NCBI GenBank assembly: GCA_036393335.1 | Contig: DASWHD010000008.1 | Location: 1-21,819, forward strand | Source of the DNA: DASWHD01 sp036393335 | GTDB taxonomy: Bacteria > CG2-30-53-67 > CG2-30-70-394 | Direction of reading: 5' to 3' | Length of the DNA: 21,819 nt | Part shown: positions 1 through 6,957 of the stretch, piece by piece | Numbering within the stretch: position 1 is the first letter of the stretch | How the letters are laid out: every line of letters starts with the position of its first letter | The notes under the pieces: generated by a model | What the model was told of the DNA's origin: nothing | The model's input: only the letters and a program-made list of their open reading frames with translations | Database searches by the model: none | Translations under genes and position numbers: made by a program

Positions 1-74
1 GCGGCGATCCTCTTTCCGATCGCTTCGGTCTCGTCGGCGCTCGTGGTGGTGAAGCTTTGGAGGTCGTCAGGCAT
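1..74 (-). CDS. tsaE: TsaE, N-terminal fragment (cut by window start)
   Basis: The minus strand from the ATG at 74-72 reads MPDDLQSFTTTSADETEAIG and then KRIA, open to the window edge. This resembles the start of TsaE (YjeE), the P-loop ATPase that works with TsaB and TsaD to make N6-threonylcarbamoyladenosine on tRNA in the cytoplasm. The S-x-D-E-T-E-A-x-G stretch is the usual beginning of the family; the P-loop lies outside the window. The context supports the call, because tsaE commonly follows nnr (yjeF), and here nnr lies upstream on the same strand with one CBS-domain gene between them. Only 24 codons are visible and no strong ribosome binding site precedes the ATG. Confidence 0.6.
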   Translation of the reverse strand, partial: MPDDLQSFTTTSADETEAIGKRIA

Positions 75-117
75 CCGCTACCGGCCCGTGAGCGCCGATC
101 GCTCAAGGCTGACGGGT

Positions 118-573
118 TTACTCACCCATGGCGATGCCGCGCACCACGTCGGCCTTGCCGACGATCCCCACCAGTTTGCCGTCCGCGACCACCGGCAGGT
201 GGTGGACCTTCTTGCGTGTCATCATCTCCGCCACCTCCGCCAACGGCGTGTCCGGGGCGAGGGTCACGGCGGGGGAGTGCATCAGCTCCCGCGCGGTGGC
301 GGCGGCGGCCTTGCGGACCTTCTCCTCGAAGTGCTTGGAGCTCTCCACGTAGACCACCGCATCGAACAGGGCGATCACCGTGGGCATGTGGAGCTTCTGC
401 TGCGACTCGATGAGGTCGGTCTCGGTCACCATCCCGAGGAGCACGCCATCCTCCGTGACCACCGGCACGCCGGAGACCTCGGCATCGAGCATGGTGCGGG
501 CGAGCTCGGTGAGCCGCGTCTCGGGTCCGACGGTCACCACCTCGGTGGACATGATGTCTCTGGCGCAGATCAT
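118..573 (-). CDS. Two-CBS-domain protein
   Basis: This is a protein of about 151 residues made almost entirely of two CBS repeats. The first is at about residues 5-60 (begins ICARDIMSTEVVTVGPETRL, ends near GMVTETDLIE). The second is at about 92-148 (ARELMHSPAVTLAPDTPLAE to GIVGKADVVRGIAMGE). CBS pairs form a Bateman module that binds adenine nucleotides and acts as a regulatory or sensor unit; no partner catalytic domain is fused here. The frame is open up to a GTG at 645, but the added residues are proline-rich and unlike CBS proteins, so the ATG at 573 is preferred. It lies between nnr and tsaE on the same strand, an unusual place, with 341 bases separating it from nnr. The ligand and target cannot be told from the sequence. 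Confidence 0.85.
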   Translation of the reverse strand: MICARDIMSTEVVTVGPETRLTELARTMLDAEVSGVPVVTEDGVLLGMVTETDLIESQQKLHMPTVIALFDAVVYVESSKHFEEKVRKAAAATARELMHSPAVTLAPDTPLAEVAEMMTRKKVHHLPVVADGKLVGIVGKADVVRGIAMGE

Positions 574-914
574 GGGGTCAGGGTGCGGGGATCGAGGATC
601 GACGATGTGGGAGGGTAGGACAAAGGAAACGGTCGGCGCCACCACCAGGTGCGGTGCGACTAGCCCCCATTCTCACCAGAGATCGTAGCGAGCACGCGCA
701 AATGATCATAGATTCCGGTCGGCCCGCTGGTAGGAGCCGATTCCCATCGGCGACCCAGGCCCGACAGGGCCTGCCGCCTGTCTGCGTGCAGACACGCACA
801 GGCAAGCATCGCCGGCGCGGGTCGCCGGTGCAACCGGCTCCTACCTCGCACGAGGTGGGCCAGGAGATGCGGGCAGTTGCGCTTGCGCAGCAGATTCATG
901 GTGAGAGCTGCGGT
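574..914. repeat. Intergenic region with two inverted REP-like elements
   Basis: No gene is seen in these 341 bases. At 731-757 the plus strand reads TAGGAGCCGATTCCCATCGG followed by CGACCC. At 819-843 the minus strand reads TAGGAGCCGGTTGCACCGGC followed by GACCC. These are two head-to-head copies of a TAGGAGCCGRTT...GGCGACCC unit, each able to form a small hairpin. Between them are a 7-bp stem (756-762 with 767-773, CAGGCCC/GGGCCTG, loop GACA) and a GTCTGC-GT-GCAGAC palindrome. The design matches REP/BIME-type mosaics that lie between genes in gammaproteobacteria. Confidence 0.7.
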
Positions 915-2486
915 CTATAGCTCCAGCCAGGTAATCCCGGTGGGGCCGCGGGGATCGCGGTCCTGGCAGATGGCCTCCAGGGCGGCCGGTAATGCCTCGA
1001 TGAGATCCGAGGCGATCAGGCAGCGCTCGGCGACGCCGCGCCGCCACGCCTGCGCCGCGGCCCCGTGCCAGTACGCCCCGGCGCGCAGCGCCAGCTCCGG
1101 CCCACGCCCCTGGGCGAGGAGGCCGGCGGTGATCCCCGCCAAGACATCGCCGCTGCCCGCAGTGGCCATGCCGGCGTGGCCCGTCGGGTTGATCCACAGG
1201 GACCCGTCCGGCGCGGCGATGACGCTCAGGGCACCCTTGAGGACGAGATGCACGCCGCGCTCGGTGGCGAAGGCGCGTGCCGCCGCCAGCCGGTCGCGCT
1301 GCACCTCGCCCACGGACCCGTTCACCAGGGGCGCGAACTCGCCGGGGTGGGGGGTGAGGCAGAGGGGCGCCGGCCCGCGGCGCTCCCACAGGTCCGGGTG
1401 GGCCGCGAGGGCGGCCAGGCCGCCGGCATCGATCAAGGTCGGCTGAGTGAGGCGCGGCAGCAGCAGCCCGAGCCACTCCGCGGCGCGCTGCGGCGGCAGG
1501 CCCGGCCCGACCAGCACCGCCGAGGCCCGCGCCACCGCCTCGTCCAGGGAGGTGGGGCGTCCCCCGGAGTCGCCGGTGGGCAGGCCGACGATCTCCGGCA
1601 CCCAACCCTGGACGGTGGCCACCACCGCCTCCGGTGCCACCAATGTCACGTAGCCCGCACCGCTACGCAGGGCGGCACGGCACGCCATGGCCGCCGCCCC
1701 GGCCATGCCGGGCGAGCCCGCCACCACCAGCAGCCGTCCTGCCTCTCCCTTGTGCTGGTCCGGCGCCAGGGTGGGCCACGCGGCCCGCACGGACGCCGGA
1801 TCACTGAGACGCGGGGCGTCGGGAAGCTCGTCGGCGAGGGTCGCCGGGATACCGATGTCGGCCACGGCGATGCGCCCGGCGAGGGCGCGGCTGGGATACT
1901 GGCAGAGGCAGATCTTGGGAAAAGCGAGGGTGACGGTGAGATCGGCACACACCGCCTGGTCGCGCTGGTCGTGGCGTGAGGCGTCCAGGCCGCTGGGGAG
2001 GTCCACCGCCACGGTCGGGGCCGGGGCGGCGTTCACCGCCGCCACCAGTGCGTCGTACGGCGCACGCAGGGGGGGACGGGCGCCGGTGCCCAGCAGGGCA
2101 TCGACCAGAACGTCGGCTTGGGCGATCGCCGCCGCGGCCGCCGGCACCTCGTCCGGCCGGTACGCGGCGATCACCGTCAGGCTGGCGACCTGCTGCCACT
2201 CATACGCCGCGTCCTCGGTGAACCGGTTGGGGTCGGCCGCGAGGACGACGCTCACCTGCGCCCCCGCCGCGTGGCAGAACCGGCCGATCACGAAGCCGTC
2301 GCCGCCGTTATTGCCGGCGCCGCACAGGATCACGACACGCCGCCCGTGGAGCGGTCCGAGCTCCTGTTCGATGGTCTGAAACACGGCCTGCCCGGCGTTC
2401 TCCATCAGCGACAGAGAAGGGACACCGAGACCGTCGATGGTGCGCCGGTCGAGGGCCGCCATCTCGGGACCAGTGACGACGATCAC
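915..2486 (-). CDS. nnr: Bifunctional NAD(P)H-hydrate epimerase / ADP-dependent dehydratase
   Basis: This 523-residue protein repairs damaged NAD(P)HX. The N-terminal YjeF_N domain (about 1-215) epimerises the R and S hydrates; its signatures are EMAALDRRTIDGLGVPSLSL near the start and CGAGNNGGDG at about 55. The C-terminal YjeF_C carbohydrate-kinase-like domain (about 230-515) dehydrates S-NAD(P)HX using ADP. It shows GPGLP, LTPHPGEF, a KGA motif, and TGHAGMATAGSGDVLAG with the catalytic aspartate. The frame runs open further upstream to 2855, but that part is antisense to nothing and overlaps acpS. The GTG at 2486 is chosen because GAGGAGGAA sits just before it and the protein then begins VIVVTGPEM as family members do. 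It overlaps the acpS stop by four bases, so the two genes are probably translationally coupled. Confidence 0.95.
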   Translation of the reverse strand: MIVVTGPEMAALDRRTIDGLGVPSLSLMENAGQAVFQTIEQELGPLHGRRVVILCGAGNNGGDGFVIGRFCHAAGAQVSVVLAADPNRFTEDAAYEWQQVASLTVIAAYRPDEVPAAAAAIAQADVLVDALLGTGARPPLRAPYDALVAAVNAAPAPTVAVDLPSGLDASRHDQRDQAVCADLTVTLAFPKICLCQYPSRALAGRIAVADIGIPATLADELPDAPRLSDPASVRAAWPTLAPDQHKGEAGRLLVVAGSPGMAGAAAMACRAALRSGAGYVTLVAPEAVVATVQGWVPEIVGLPTGDSGGRPTSLDEAVARASAVLVGPGLPPQRAAEWLGLLLPRLTQPTLIDAGGLAALAAHPDLWERRGPAPLCLTPHPGEFAPLVNGSVGEVQRDRLAAARAFATERGVHLVLKGALSVIAAPDGSLWINPTGHAGMATAGSGDVLAGITAGLLAQGRGPELALRAGAYWHGAAAQAWRRGVAERCLIASDLIEALPAALEAICQDRDPRGPTGITWLEL

Positions 2487-2881
2487 GGCGATTCCTCCTC
2501 GCCGCGCTCGGCGATGGCCATGGCACAGGCATAGTCGCCCTCGTGGGTCAGGCTGACGTACCAGCGGTGGTGGCCCCAGCGCTCCCGGGCGATCTCCGCC
2601 GCCCGCCCGGCCACGCGCAGGGTGGGCCGGCCGCTCGGCTCGTGCACCACCTCGAAGTCGCGCCACCCGACGCCCTGATGAAATCCGGTACCCAGGGCCT
2701 TTGATCCCGCCTCCTTGGCCGCCCAGCGCACCGCCAGCCCCTGCGCCGGATCGCGGCGCCGCAAGGCCTCCGCGCGCTCCACGTCGGTGAACACCCGCGC
2801 CAGCAGGCGCTCGCCGAAGCGCGCATACAGCCGGCGCATGCGTTCCACTTCGCACAGATCGATGCCGGTGCCGAGGATCAT
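2483..2881 (-). CDS. acpS: Holo-[acyl-carrier-protein] synthase
   Basis: This 132-residue enzyme transfers 4'-phosphopantetheine from coenzyme A to a serine of acyl carrier protein and activates fatty-acid synthesis in the cytoplasm. The family signatures are clear: MILGTGIDLCEVERM at the start, with the metal-binding Asp8; RWAAKEAGSKALGTGF at about 53-68, with the conserved Glu and Lys; and VSLTHEGDYACAMAIAERG at the end. The length is normal for AcpS. It lies 88 bases downstream of pdxJ, the arrangement also found in E. coli. Its TGA overlaps the GTG of nnr. No strong Shine-Dalgarno sequence precedes the ATG, but the start is fixed by the conserved first residues. Confidence 0.96.
   Translation of the reverse strand: MILGTGIDLCEVERMRRLYARFGERLLARVFTDVERAEALRRRDPAQGLAVRWAAKEAGSKALGTGFHQGVGWRDFEVVHEPSGRPTLRVAGRAAEIARERWGHHRWYVSLTHEGDYACAMAIAERGEEESP
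2491..2500 (-). promoter_or_regulatory. Ribosome binding site deciding the nnr start
   Basis: The minus strand reads GAGGAGGAAT here, followed after four bases by the GTG at 2486-2484. It is a near-perfect Shine-Dalgarno sequence inside the end of acpS. It supports a GTG start for nnr rather than the longer open frame upstream. Confidence 0.75.
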
Positions 2882-2969
2882 CTGCCGATGATAGGCCCTC
2901 GCCCGCGCCGGGCGAAGGCCGCGCCGCCGGTCATGCCGGCTGTGTAGGGCGATAGCCCCTAGAAAAAGC

Positions 2970-3722
2970 CTACCGCTTCGGCCCGCGGGTGCCCCACACG
3001 CCCTGGGGGTCTTCGCCGTGGTAGCGGATCAGCTCCTTCATCTCCCGCACGGCGTCCATCATGCCGGTGAAGATCGCCCGCGACACGATCGCGTGGCCGA
3101 TGTTGAACTCGCGGAAGCCCGGGAGCTGGGCCACCCGGGCGGCGTTGTCGTAATCGAGACCGTGGCCGGCGTGGACCGTGAGCCCCTGCGCCAGGCCGGC
3201 CTGCAGCGCCACCACCAACCGCTTCACCTCTTCCTCTCCCGGTGCCGCCGCATAGGCGCCGGTGTGCAGCTCGATCGCCCGCGCGCCGAGGCGCGCCGCG
3301 CTCTCCACCGCCGTTACGTCGGGATTGATGAATAGGCTCACCGGGATCCCCGCCCCTTGCAGGCGCTCGATCGCCGTCTGCACCTGCGCGCCGTGGGCCG
3401 CCAGGTCCAGGCCACCCTCGGTGGTCAGCTCCTCGCGCCGCTCCGGCACCAGGGTGCATTGGTTGGGCTTCACCTCCAGGGCGATGGCGACCATCTCCTC
3501 CGTCGCCGCCATCTCCAGGTTCAGGCGGGTGGCGATCGACTGCCGCAGGAGGCGGACGTCGGCGTCCTGGATGTGGCGGCGATCCTCGCGCAGGTGGACG
3601 GTGATGCTGTCGGCGCCCCCCATCTCCGCGTGCACCGCCGCCGTCATCACGTCCGGGATCGCCGCCCGGCGCACCTGACGTAAAGTCGCCACGTGGTCGA
3701 TGTTGACGCCGAGAGTGGGCAT
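2970..3722 (-). CDS. pdxJ: Pyridoxine 5'-phosphate synthase
   Basis: This 250-residue TIM-barrel enzyme condenses 3-amino-2-oxopropyl phosphate with 1-deoxy-D-xylulose 5-phosphate to give pyridoxine 5'-phosphate, the last ring-forming step of DXP-dependent vitamin B6 synthesis. The diagnostic parts are VNIDHVATLRQVRR at residues 5-18, DSITVHLREDRRHIQDADV at about 36-54, LNLEMAATEEM with the catalytic Glu near 71, ELHTGAYA near 154, and VHAGHGLDYDN with the active-site His near 190. The length is typical. It is the first gene of the pdxJ-acpS-nnr string. The start ATG at 3722 fits the conserved N-terminus, although no ribosome binding site is obvious. Confidence 0.96.
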   Translation of the reverse strand: MPTLGVNIDHVATLRQVRRAAIPDVMTAAVHAEMGGADSITVHLREDRRHIQDADVRLLRQSIATRLNLEMAATEEMVAIALEVKPNQCTLVPERREELTTEGGLDLAAHGAQVQTAIERLQGAGIPVSLFINPDVTAVESAARLGARAIELHTGAYAAAPGEEEVKRLVVALQAGLAQGLTVHAGHGLDYDNAARVAQLPGFREFNIGHAIVSRAIFTGMMDAVREMKELIRYHGEDPQGVWGTRGPKR

Positions 3723-4063
3723 GGATGGACCGGGGGAGACGGGGTGAAAGGAGGCGTGCCGTGGTCACGACACGGGGCGCGATGAAACCAGAAAGGGACG
3801 CACCAGACCAGCAGGCCGGCAAACCATCAACATCAGCCCACCGGCAGGGGCTCAACGCGGGAATCCAGGAAACCAGGAGGCACAGCTCGCTGAAGTGGCA
3901 CTTCTCGGGTTCCTGGCTTCCCGCGTTCCCCAAAGCGGTCTGCCGCACCGTCCGGCGCTTCGTCGGAAGCCGTCCGTGGGGTCACCCTGCACACACATCT
4001 TGCACACGGTTCCGCGGCCTGCCGTCTTCCTGAGCCACCGAAACGAAAGCCGAGGACCAGAGC
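3723..4063. other. Intergenic region, no gene; holds a long hairpin repeat
   Basis: There are 341 bases between pdxJ and the rlmN-like gene, with no convincing coding frame on either strand. The middle holds the inverted repeat listed separately at 3854-3926. The part from 3927 on (TTCCCCAAA followed by a CCG-rich stretch) also resembles the flank of the second copy near 6816. The promoter of pdxJ should lie here, but no clear -35/-10 pair was identified. Confidence 0.6.
3854..3926. repeat. Long imperfect hairpin, copy 1 of a dispersed repeat
   Basis: The left arm begins AACGCGGGAATCCAGGAAAC (from 3854). The right arm 3905-3926 reads CGGGTTCCTGGCTTCCCGCG followed by TT. The reverse complement of the right arm matches the left arm at about 20 of 22 positions, so a stem of about 22 bp can form. 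A second copy with the same arm sequence and the same TTCCCCAAA flank is at 6745-6816. It lacks a T-run, so it is not a typical intrinsic terminator. Confidence 0.75.
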
Positions 4064-5248
4064 TTAACCGGTGATCACGCCGACGTCCTTGGCGGCGGAC
4101 TCGCGCGCCGTGGCCCGGGGTAGCCGCTCCGCCTGGCGGAGCTGGCCGCAGGCGGCGCGGATGTCGGCGCCGCGCTGGCGGCGGGTGAGCACCGTGTAGC
4201 CGGCATTGAGGAGGATCTCGCGGAACGCCTCCACCCGCGCGTCGTCCGGTCGCCGAAAGTCGCAGCCCTCCGCGGCGTTGTACGGGATGAGGTTGACCTT
4301 GCAGCGCACCGGCTTGAGCAACCGCGCCAGACGATGGGCGTCGTCGTCGCTGTCGTTCACCCCCGCGAGCAGCACGTACTCGATGAACGCCATGTCGCGC
4401 CGTGCGCGGTTGAAGCGCTTCACCATCGCGAGCAGCGCCTGGATGGGGTAGCGGCGGTTGAGGGGCATGATCTGGTCGCGCAGGGCGTCGGTGGTGGCGT
4501 TGAGGGAGACCGCGAGGGCGAACTTCAGGTCGGGCTCCTGCAACACCTCCGCGATGCGCGGCACGAGACCGGCGGTGGAGACGGTCACGCGGCGGGTGGA
4601 GAGGTCGAAGGCGCGCGGGTCGGTGAAGATCCGCACTGCCTGCATCGTCCCCTGGTAGTTGTGCAGGGGCTCCCCCATGCCCATGAACACCACGTTGGTC
4701 ACCCGCTCGGAGGTCGCGCGTTGCACCTGCAAGAGCTGATCGACGATCTCGCCCGCGGTGAGGTCGCGCTCCAGCCCCTGGCGGGCCGTGAGACAGAAGG
4801 TGCACCCCATGGCGCACCCCACCTGGGTGGAGATGCACAGGGTGCGGCGGTCCTCGTCGGGGATCAGCACCGTCTCCACCGTGCGGCCGTCGTGAAGCTC
4901 GAACAGGAACTTGCGCGTGCCGTCCACCGAGACCTCTTCACGGCGCAGGTTGAGGCGGCTCACGGTGGCGATCCGCGCCAGCTCCTCGCGATCGACTCGG
5001 GCGATGTTGGTCATTGCGGCGAAGTCCTCGACCCCGTGGCGATAAATCCACTCGGCGAGCTGCTGGCCGCGGAACGGACGCATGCCGTGAGCCACCGCAA
5101 AGGCGGTGAGCTGCTCCGGGGTCATCCCCTTGAGGTCGATGCGTCCCTGACCATCCGATTCTCCCCGAAGGGGAGTCCCCTGAGACCCCCTCCCCTCGGG
5201 AGGGGACCGGGGGGAGGGGGTCAGGAATGAGCAGCCGGTCGGGTTCAT
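4064..5248 (-). CDS. rlmN: RlmN-family 23S rRNA/tRNA adenine-C2 methyltransferase (radical SAM)
   Basis: Radical-SAM enzyme of about 394 residues that methylates C2 of adenine in 23S rRNA (A2503) and certain tRNAs. CISTQVGCAMGCTFCLTARQ carries the CxxxCxxC cluster-binding cysteines. TNVVFMGMGEPLHNY, RRVTVSTAGLVPRI, KFALAVSLNATTD and KVNLIPYNAAEG are family blocks. RGADIRAACGQL near the end holds the methyl-accepting cysteine. The conserved fold begins at RIDLKGMTPEQL, yet no start codon lies just before it. The nearest are ATG 5248 and GTG 5272, with ATG 5125 inside the fold. Hence about 35 proline/glycine-rich residues encoded by a GC-rich palindromic repeat may be a real N-terminal tail. 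It lies 88 bases downstream of the tilS stop on the same strand when counted from ATG 5248. Confidence 0.92.
   Translation of the reverse strand: MNPTGCSFLTPSPRSPPEGRGSQGTPLRGESDGQGRIDLKGMTPEQLTAFAVAHGMRPFRGQQLAEWIYRHGVEDFAAMTNIARVDREELARIATVSRLNLRREEVSVDGTRKFLFELHDGRTVETVLIPDEDRRTLCISTQVGCAMGCTFCLTARQGLERDLTAGEIVDQLLQVQRATSERVTNVVFMGMGEPLHNYQGTMQAVRIFTDPRAFDLSTRRVTVSTAGLVPRIAEVLQEPDLKFALAVSLNATTDALRDQIMPLNRRYPIQALLAMVKRFNRARRDMAFIEYVLLAGVNDSDDDAHRLARLLKPVRCKVNLIPYNAAEGCDFRRPDDARVEAFREILLNAGYTVLTRRQRGADIRAACGQLRQAERLPRATARESAAKDVGVITG
5161..5220. repeat. C/G-rich nested palindromes inside the 5' part of rlmN
   Basis: CTCCCC (5161-5166) pairs with GGGGAG (5170-5175) around GAA. CCCCCTCCCC (5186-5195) is perfectly complementary to GGGGAGGGGG (5211-5220), with a smaller CCCCTC/GAGGGG stem nested inside. 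The block looks like an intergenic repeat that became part of the reading frame of the rlmN-like gene. Confidence 0.7.
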
Positions 5249-5287
5249 GGTCAAGCGTACTGCGTTCTCCACACCCCCTCACCCCGA

Positions 5288-5308
5288 CCCTCTCCCGAGG
5301 GGAGAGGG
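5288..5308. repeat. Perfect 9-bp hairpin between tilS and rlmN
   Basis: CCCTCTCCC (5288-5296) and GGGAGAGGG (5300-5308) flank the loop GAG. It sits just downstream of the tilS stop on the minus strand. It resembles the CCCTCTCCC...GGGAGAGGG repeat found between genes in many GC-rich genomes. No U-run follows on the minus strand, so termination is uncertain. Confidence 0.7.
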
Positions 5309-5336
5309 AGCTTGCTCTGGGCGAGGGCGGCACCAG

Positions 5337-6698
5337 TTACAAGGGGGTGTAGCTCAGCCAGACCGTCTCTGCACCGTCTCCGCGCACCGCACAGCCGTGG
5401 GCCGCACGCAGGGTCCCGACCGCGACGATCTCCCCGTCGCGCACCAGCAGGGGCACGCGCCGCCGCTCAACCGCCGGCACCTTCGCGTCGACGAAGAAGG
5501 CGGCGAGCCGCTTGCCGTGTCCCCCCATCCCCGCGGGCCGGAAGCGATCGCCGGGGCGCAGGTTGCGCACCGTCACCCGGCCCTGCACCGCCGCAGGCGC
5601 GAGGGCGAGGGCCGGCCCGGCGCCGGGGCGATCGCCACCGTGCCGGAGCGCGAGGCGCCGGCCGATGGCGGGCAAGTCCGCCCGGTCACCGGTCACCTCG
5701 ACCTCGAAGTCCGGCACCTCCACGGCTGGCCCAACACGATGGAGGAACAACCGCTCGTAGCGACGTTCCACCACCACGCCCCCGGGGAGATGAACACGGC
5801 CACCGCCCGCGGGCCGATCCAGCAGCTCGCTCACCGCCTCGATATGGAGGAAGGAGAGGTCCTTCACCAGACCCAGGCGGTGGAGGCCGGTGCGGATCAG
5901 GCGGCGGCGCAGGGCGATCGGCAGGGCGCGCGCGGCCGCCACATCGAGGTTCAGCCCGTTCTCGACCTCGTCCAGCAACGCGAGATGGGGGGCGAGCTGC
6001 GCCTCCAGGTATGCCTCCTCCGCCGCCAGGACCTCGGCGGTATGGCCCAGGACTCGGCCGAGTCCGGGGTTGACCTCCTGGACCAGGAGGGGGACCAGGC
6101 GGTGGCGCACCCGGTTGCGCAGGTAGCGCGGGTCGGCGTTGCTCGCGTCCTCGCGCCACGGCAACCCGCGCGCCCGCAGGTACCCGATCAGCTCCTGGTG
6201 GGTAAAGGGCAGCAGCGGCCGCACCAGAGGGTCGCGGCGTTCGGCGATCCCCAGGGGCCGGGCGCTCCCCTTGAGCAGGTTCATCAGCACCGTCTCCGCC
6301 ACGTCGTCCCGGGTGTGGGCCGTGGCCACCCAGTCCGCCTCCTGATTCGCCCGGCTCTCCGCGAAGCAGCGCCGCCGCGCCTCCCGGGCCCGCGCCTGGA
6401 GCGACTCGCCCGTCACGCGCAGGGCGGTGGGATCGAGGCGGTGGGCCTCGTACGCCAGGCCGAGGGAGGCCGCCAGCTCCGCCACGAAGGCCGCATCGAC
6501 CGCGGACACCTCCCCGCGCAGGCCGTGATCCACGTGCACCACCGACAGAGCCAGGGGCAGGGGCCGGCGCAGGGCATGGAGCAGATGCAGAAGTGCGGTG
6601 GAGTCGCCACCGCCGGAGCACGCCACCACCACCCGCTCGCCGGCGGCCAGCAACCGCCGGCGGCGGAGGTGTTGGAGAAAGCGGCGTTCCAGATCCAT
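5337..6698 (-). CDS. tilS: tRNA(Ile)-lysidine synthetase
   Basis: This 453-residue enzyme uses ATP to attach lysine to C34 of tRNA-Ile(CAU), changing its decoding from AUG to AUA. The N-terminal N-type ATP pyrophosphatase domain has the PP-loop ACSGGGDSTALLHLLHAL (SGGGDST at 28-34), followed by VVHVDHGLRGE, ATAHTRDDVAETVLMNL, and REDASNADPRYLRNRVRH, all TilS signatures. The C-terminal TilS domain (about 360-450) contains VRNLRPGDRFRPAGMGGHGK and LAAFFVDAKVPAVERRRVPL. The open frame continues far upstream to 7544, but that portion is antisense to the SEC-C gene. The ATG at 6698 starts the protein where the family starts. It is divergent from the SEC-C gene. Confidence 0.95.
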   Translation of the reverse strand: MDLERRFLQHLRRRRLLAAGERVVVACSGGGDSTALLHLLHALRRPLPLALSVVHVDHGLRGEVSAVDAAFVAELAASLGLAYEAHRLDPTALRVTGESLQARAREARRRCFAESRANQEADWVATAHTRDDVAETVLMNLLKGSARPLGIAERRDPLVRPLLPFTHQELIGYLRARGLPWREDASNADPRYLRNRVRHRLVPLLVQEVNPGLGRVLGHTAEVLAAEEAYLEAQLAPHLALLDEVENGLNLDVAAARALPIALRRRLIRTGLHRLGLVKDLSFLHIEAVSELLDRPAGGGRVHLPGGVVVERRYERLFLHRVGPAVEVPDFEVEVTGDRADLPAIGRRLALRHGGDRPGAGPALALAPAAVQGRVTVRNLRPGDRFRPAGMGGHGKRLAAFFVDAKVPAVERRRVPLLVRDGEIVAVGTLRAAHGCAVRGDGAETVWLSYTPL

Positions 6699-6744
6699 GG
6701 CCCCGGATCTTACCCACAATCGCCGGTCACCCGGACGACGACCC

Positions 6745-6816
6745 ACGCGGTAACCCAGGAAGCCAGGAGAACGATTCCTTTGCCGGCGCTGTTCCTGGGT
6801 TCCTGGGTTCCCGCGT
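6745..6816. repeat. Long imperfect hairpin, copy 2 of a dispersed repeat
   Basis: The left arm ACGCGGTAACCCAGGAAGCC followed by AGGAG (6745-6769) pairs with the right arm TTCCTGGGTTCCTGGGTTCC followed by CGCGT (6792-6816), with few mismatches. The arms and the following TTCCCCAAA match copy 1 at 3854-3926. It lies in the 259-base divergent spacer between tilS and the SEC-C gene. Confidence 0.75.
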
Positions 6817-6957
6817 TCCCCAAACTCTTTTGCCGTGCCGTTCGGGACCCGGCAGGGACCTTGCCTGGAGCGACGATCCGGGATCTTTCTCCGGTAGCTT
6901 GGGCAGCTTCCCCGGATCTGCGATCCTACCCGCCCCCACTTCCGAGTGGACGCGCCC

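Noticed and set aside
915..2855. Longer 646-residue reading of nnr.
   Set aside because: The first 123 residues lie across acpS in another frame and have no family similarity; a strong ribosome binding site marks GTG 2486.
2900..2972. Hairpins behind the pdxJ stop as an intrinsic terminator.
   Set aside because: The stems are short and the only T-run on the minus strand precedes rather than follows them; acpS is likely co-transcribed.
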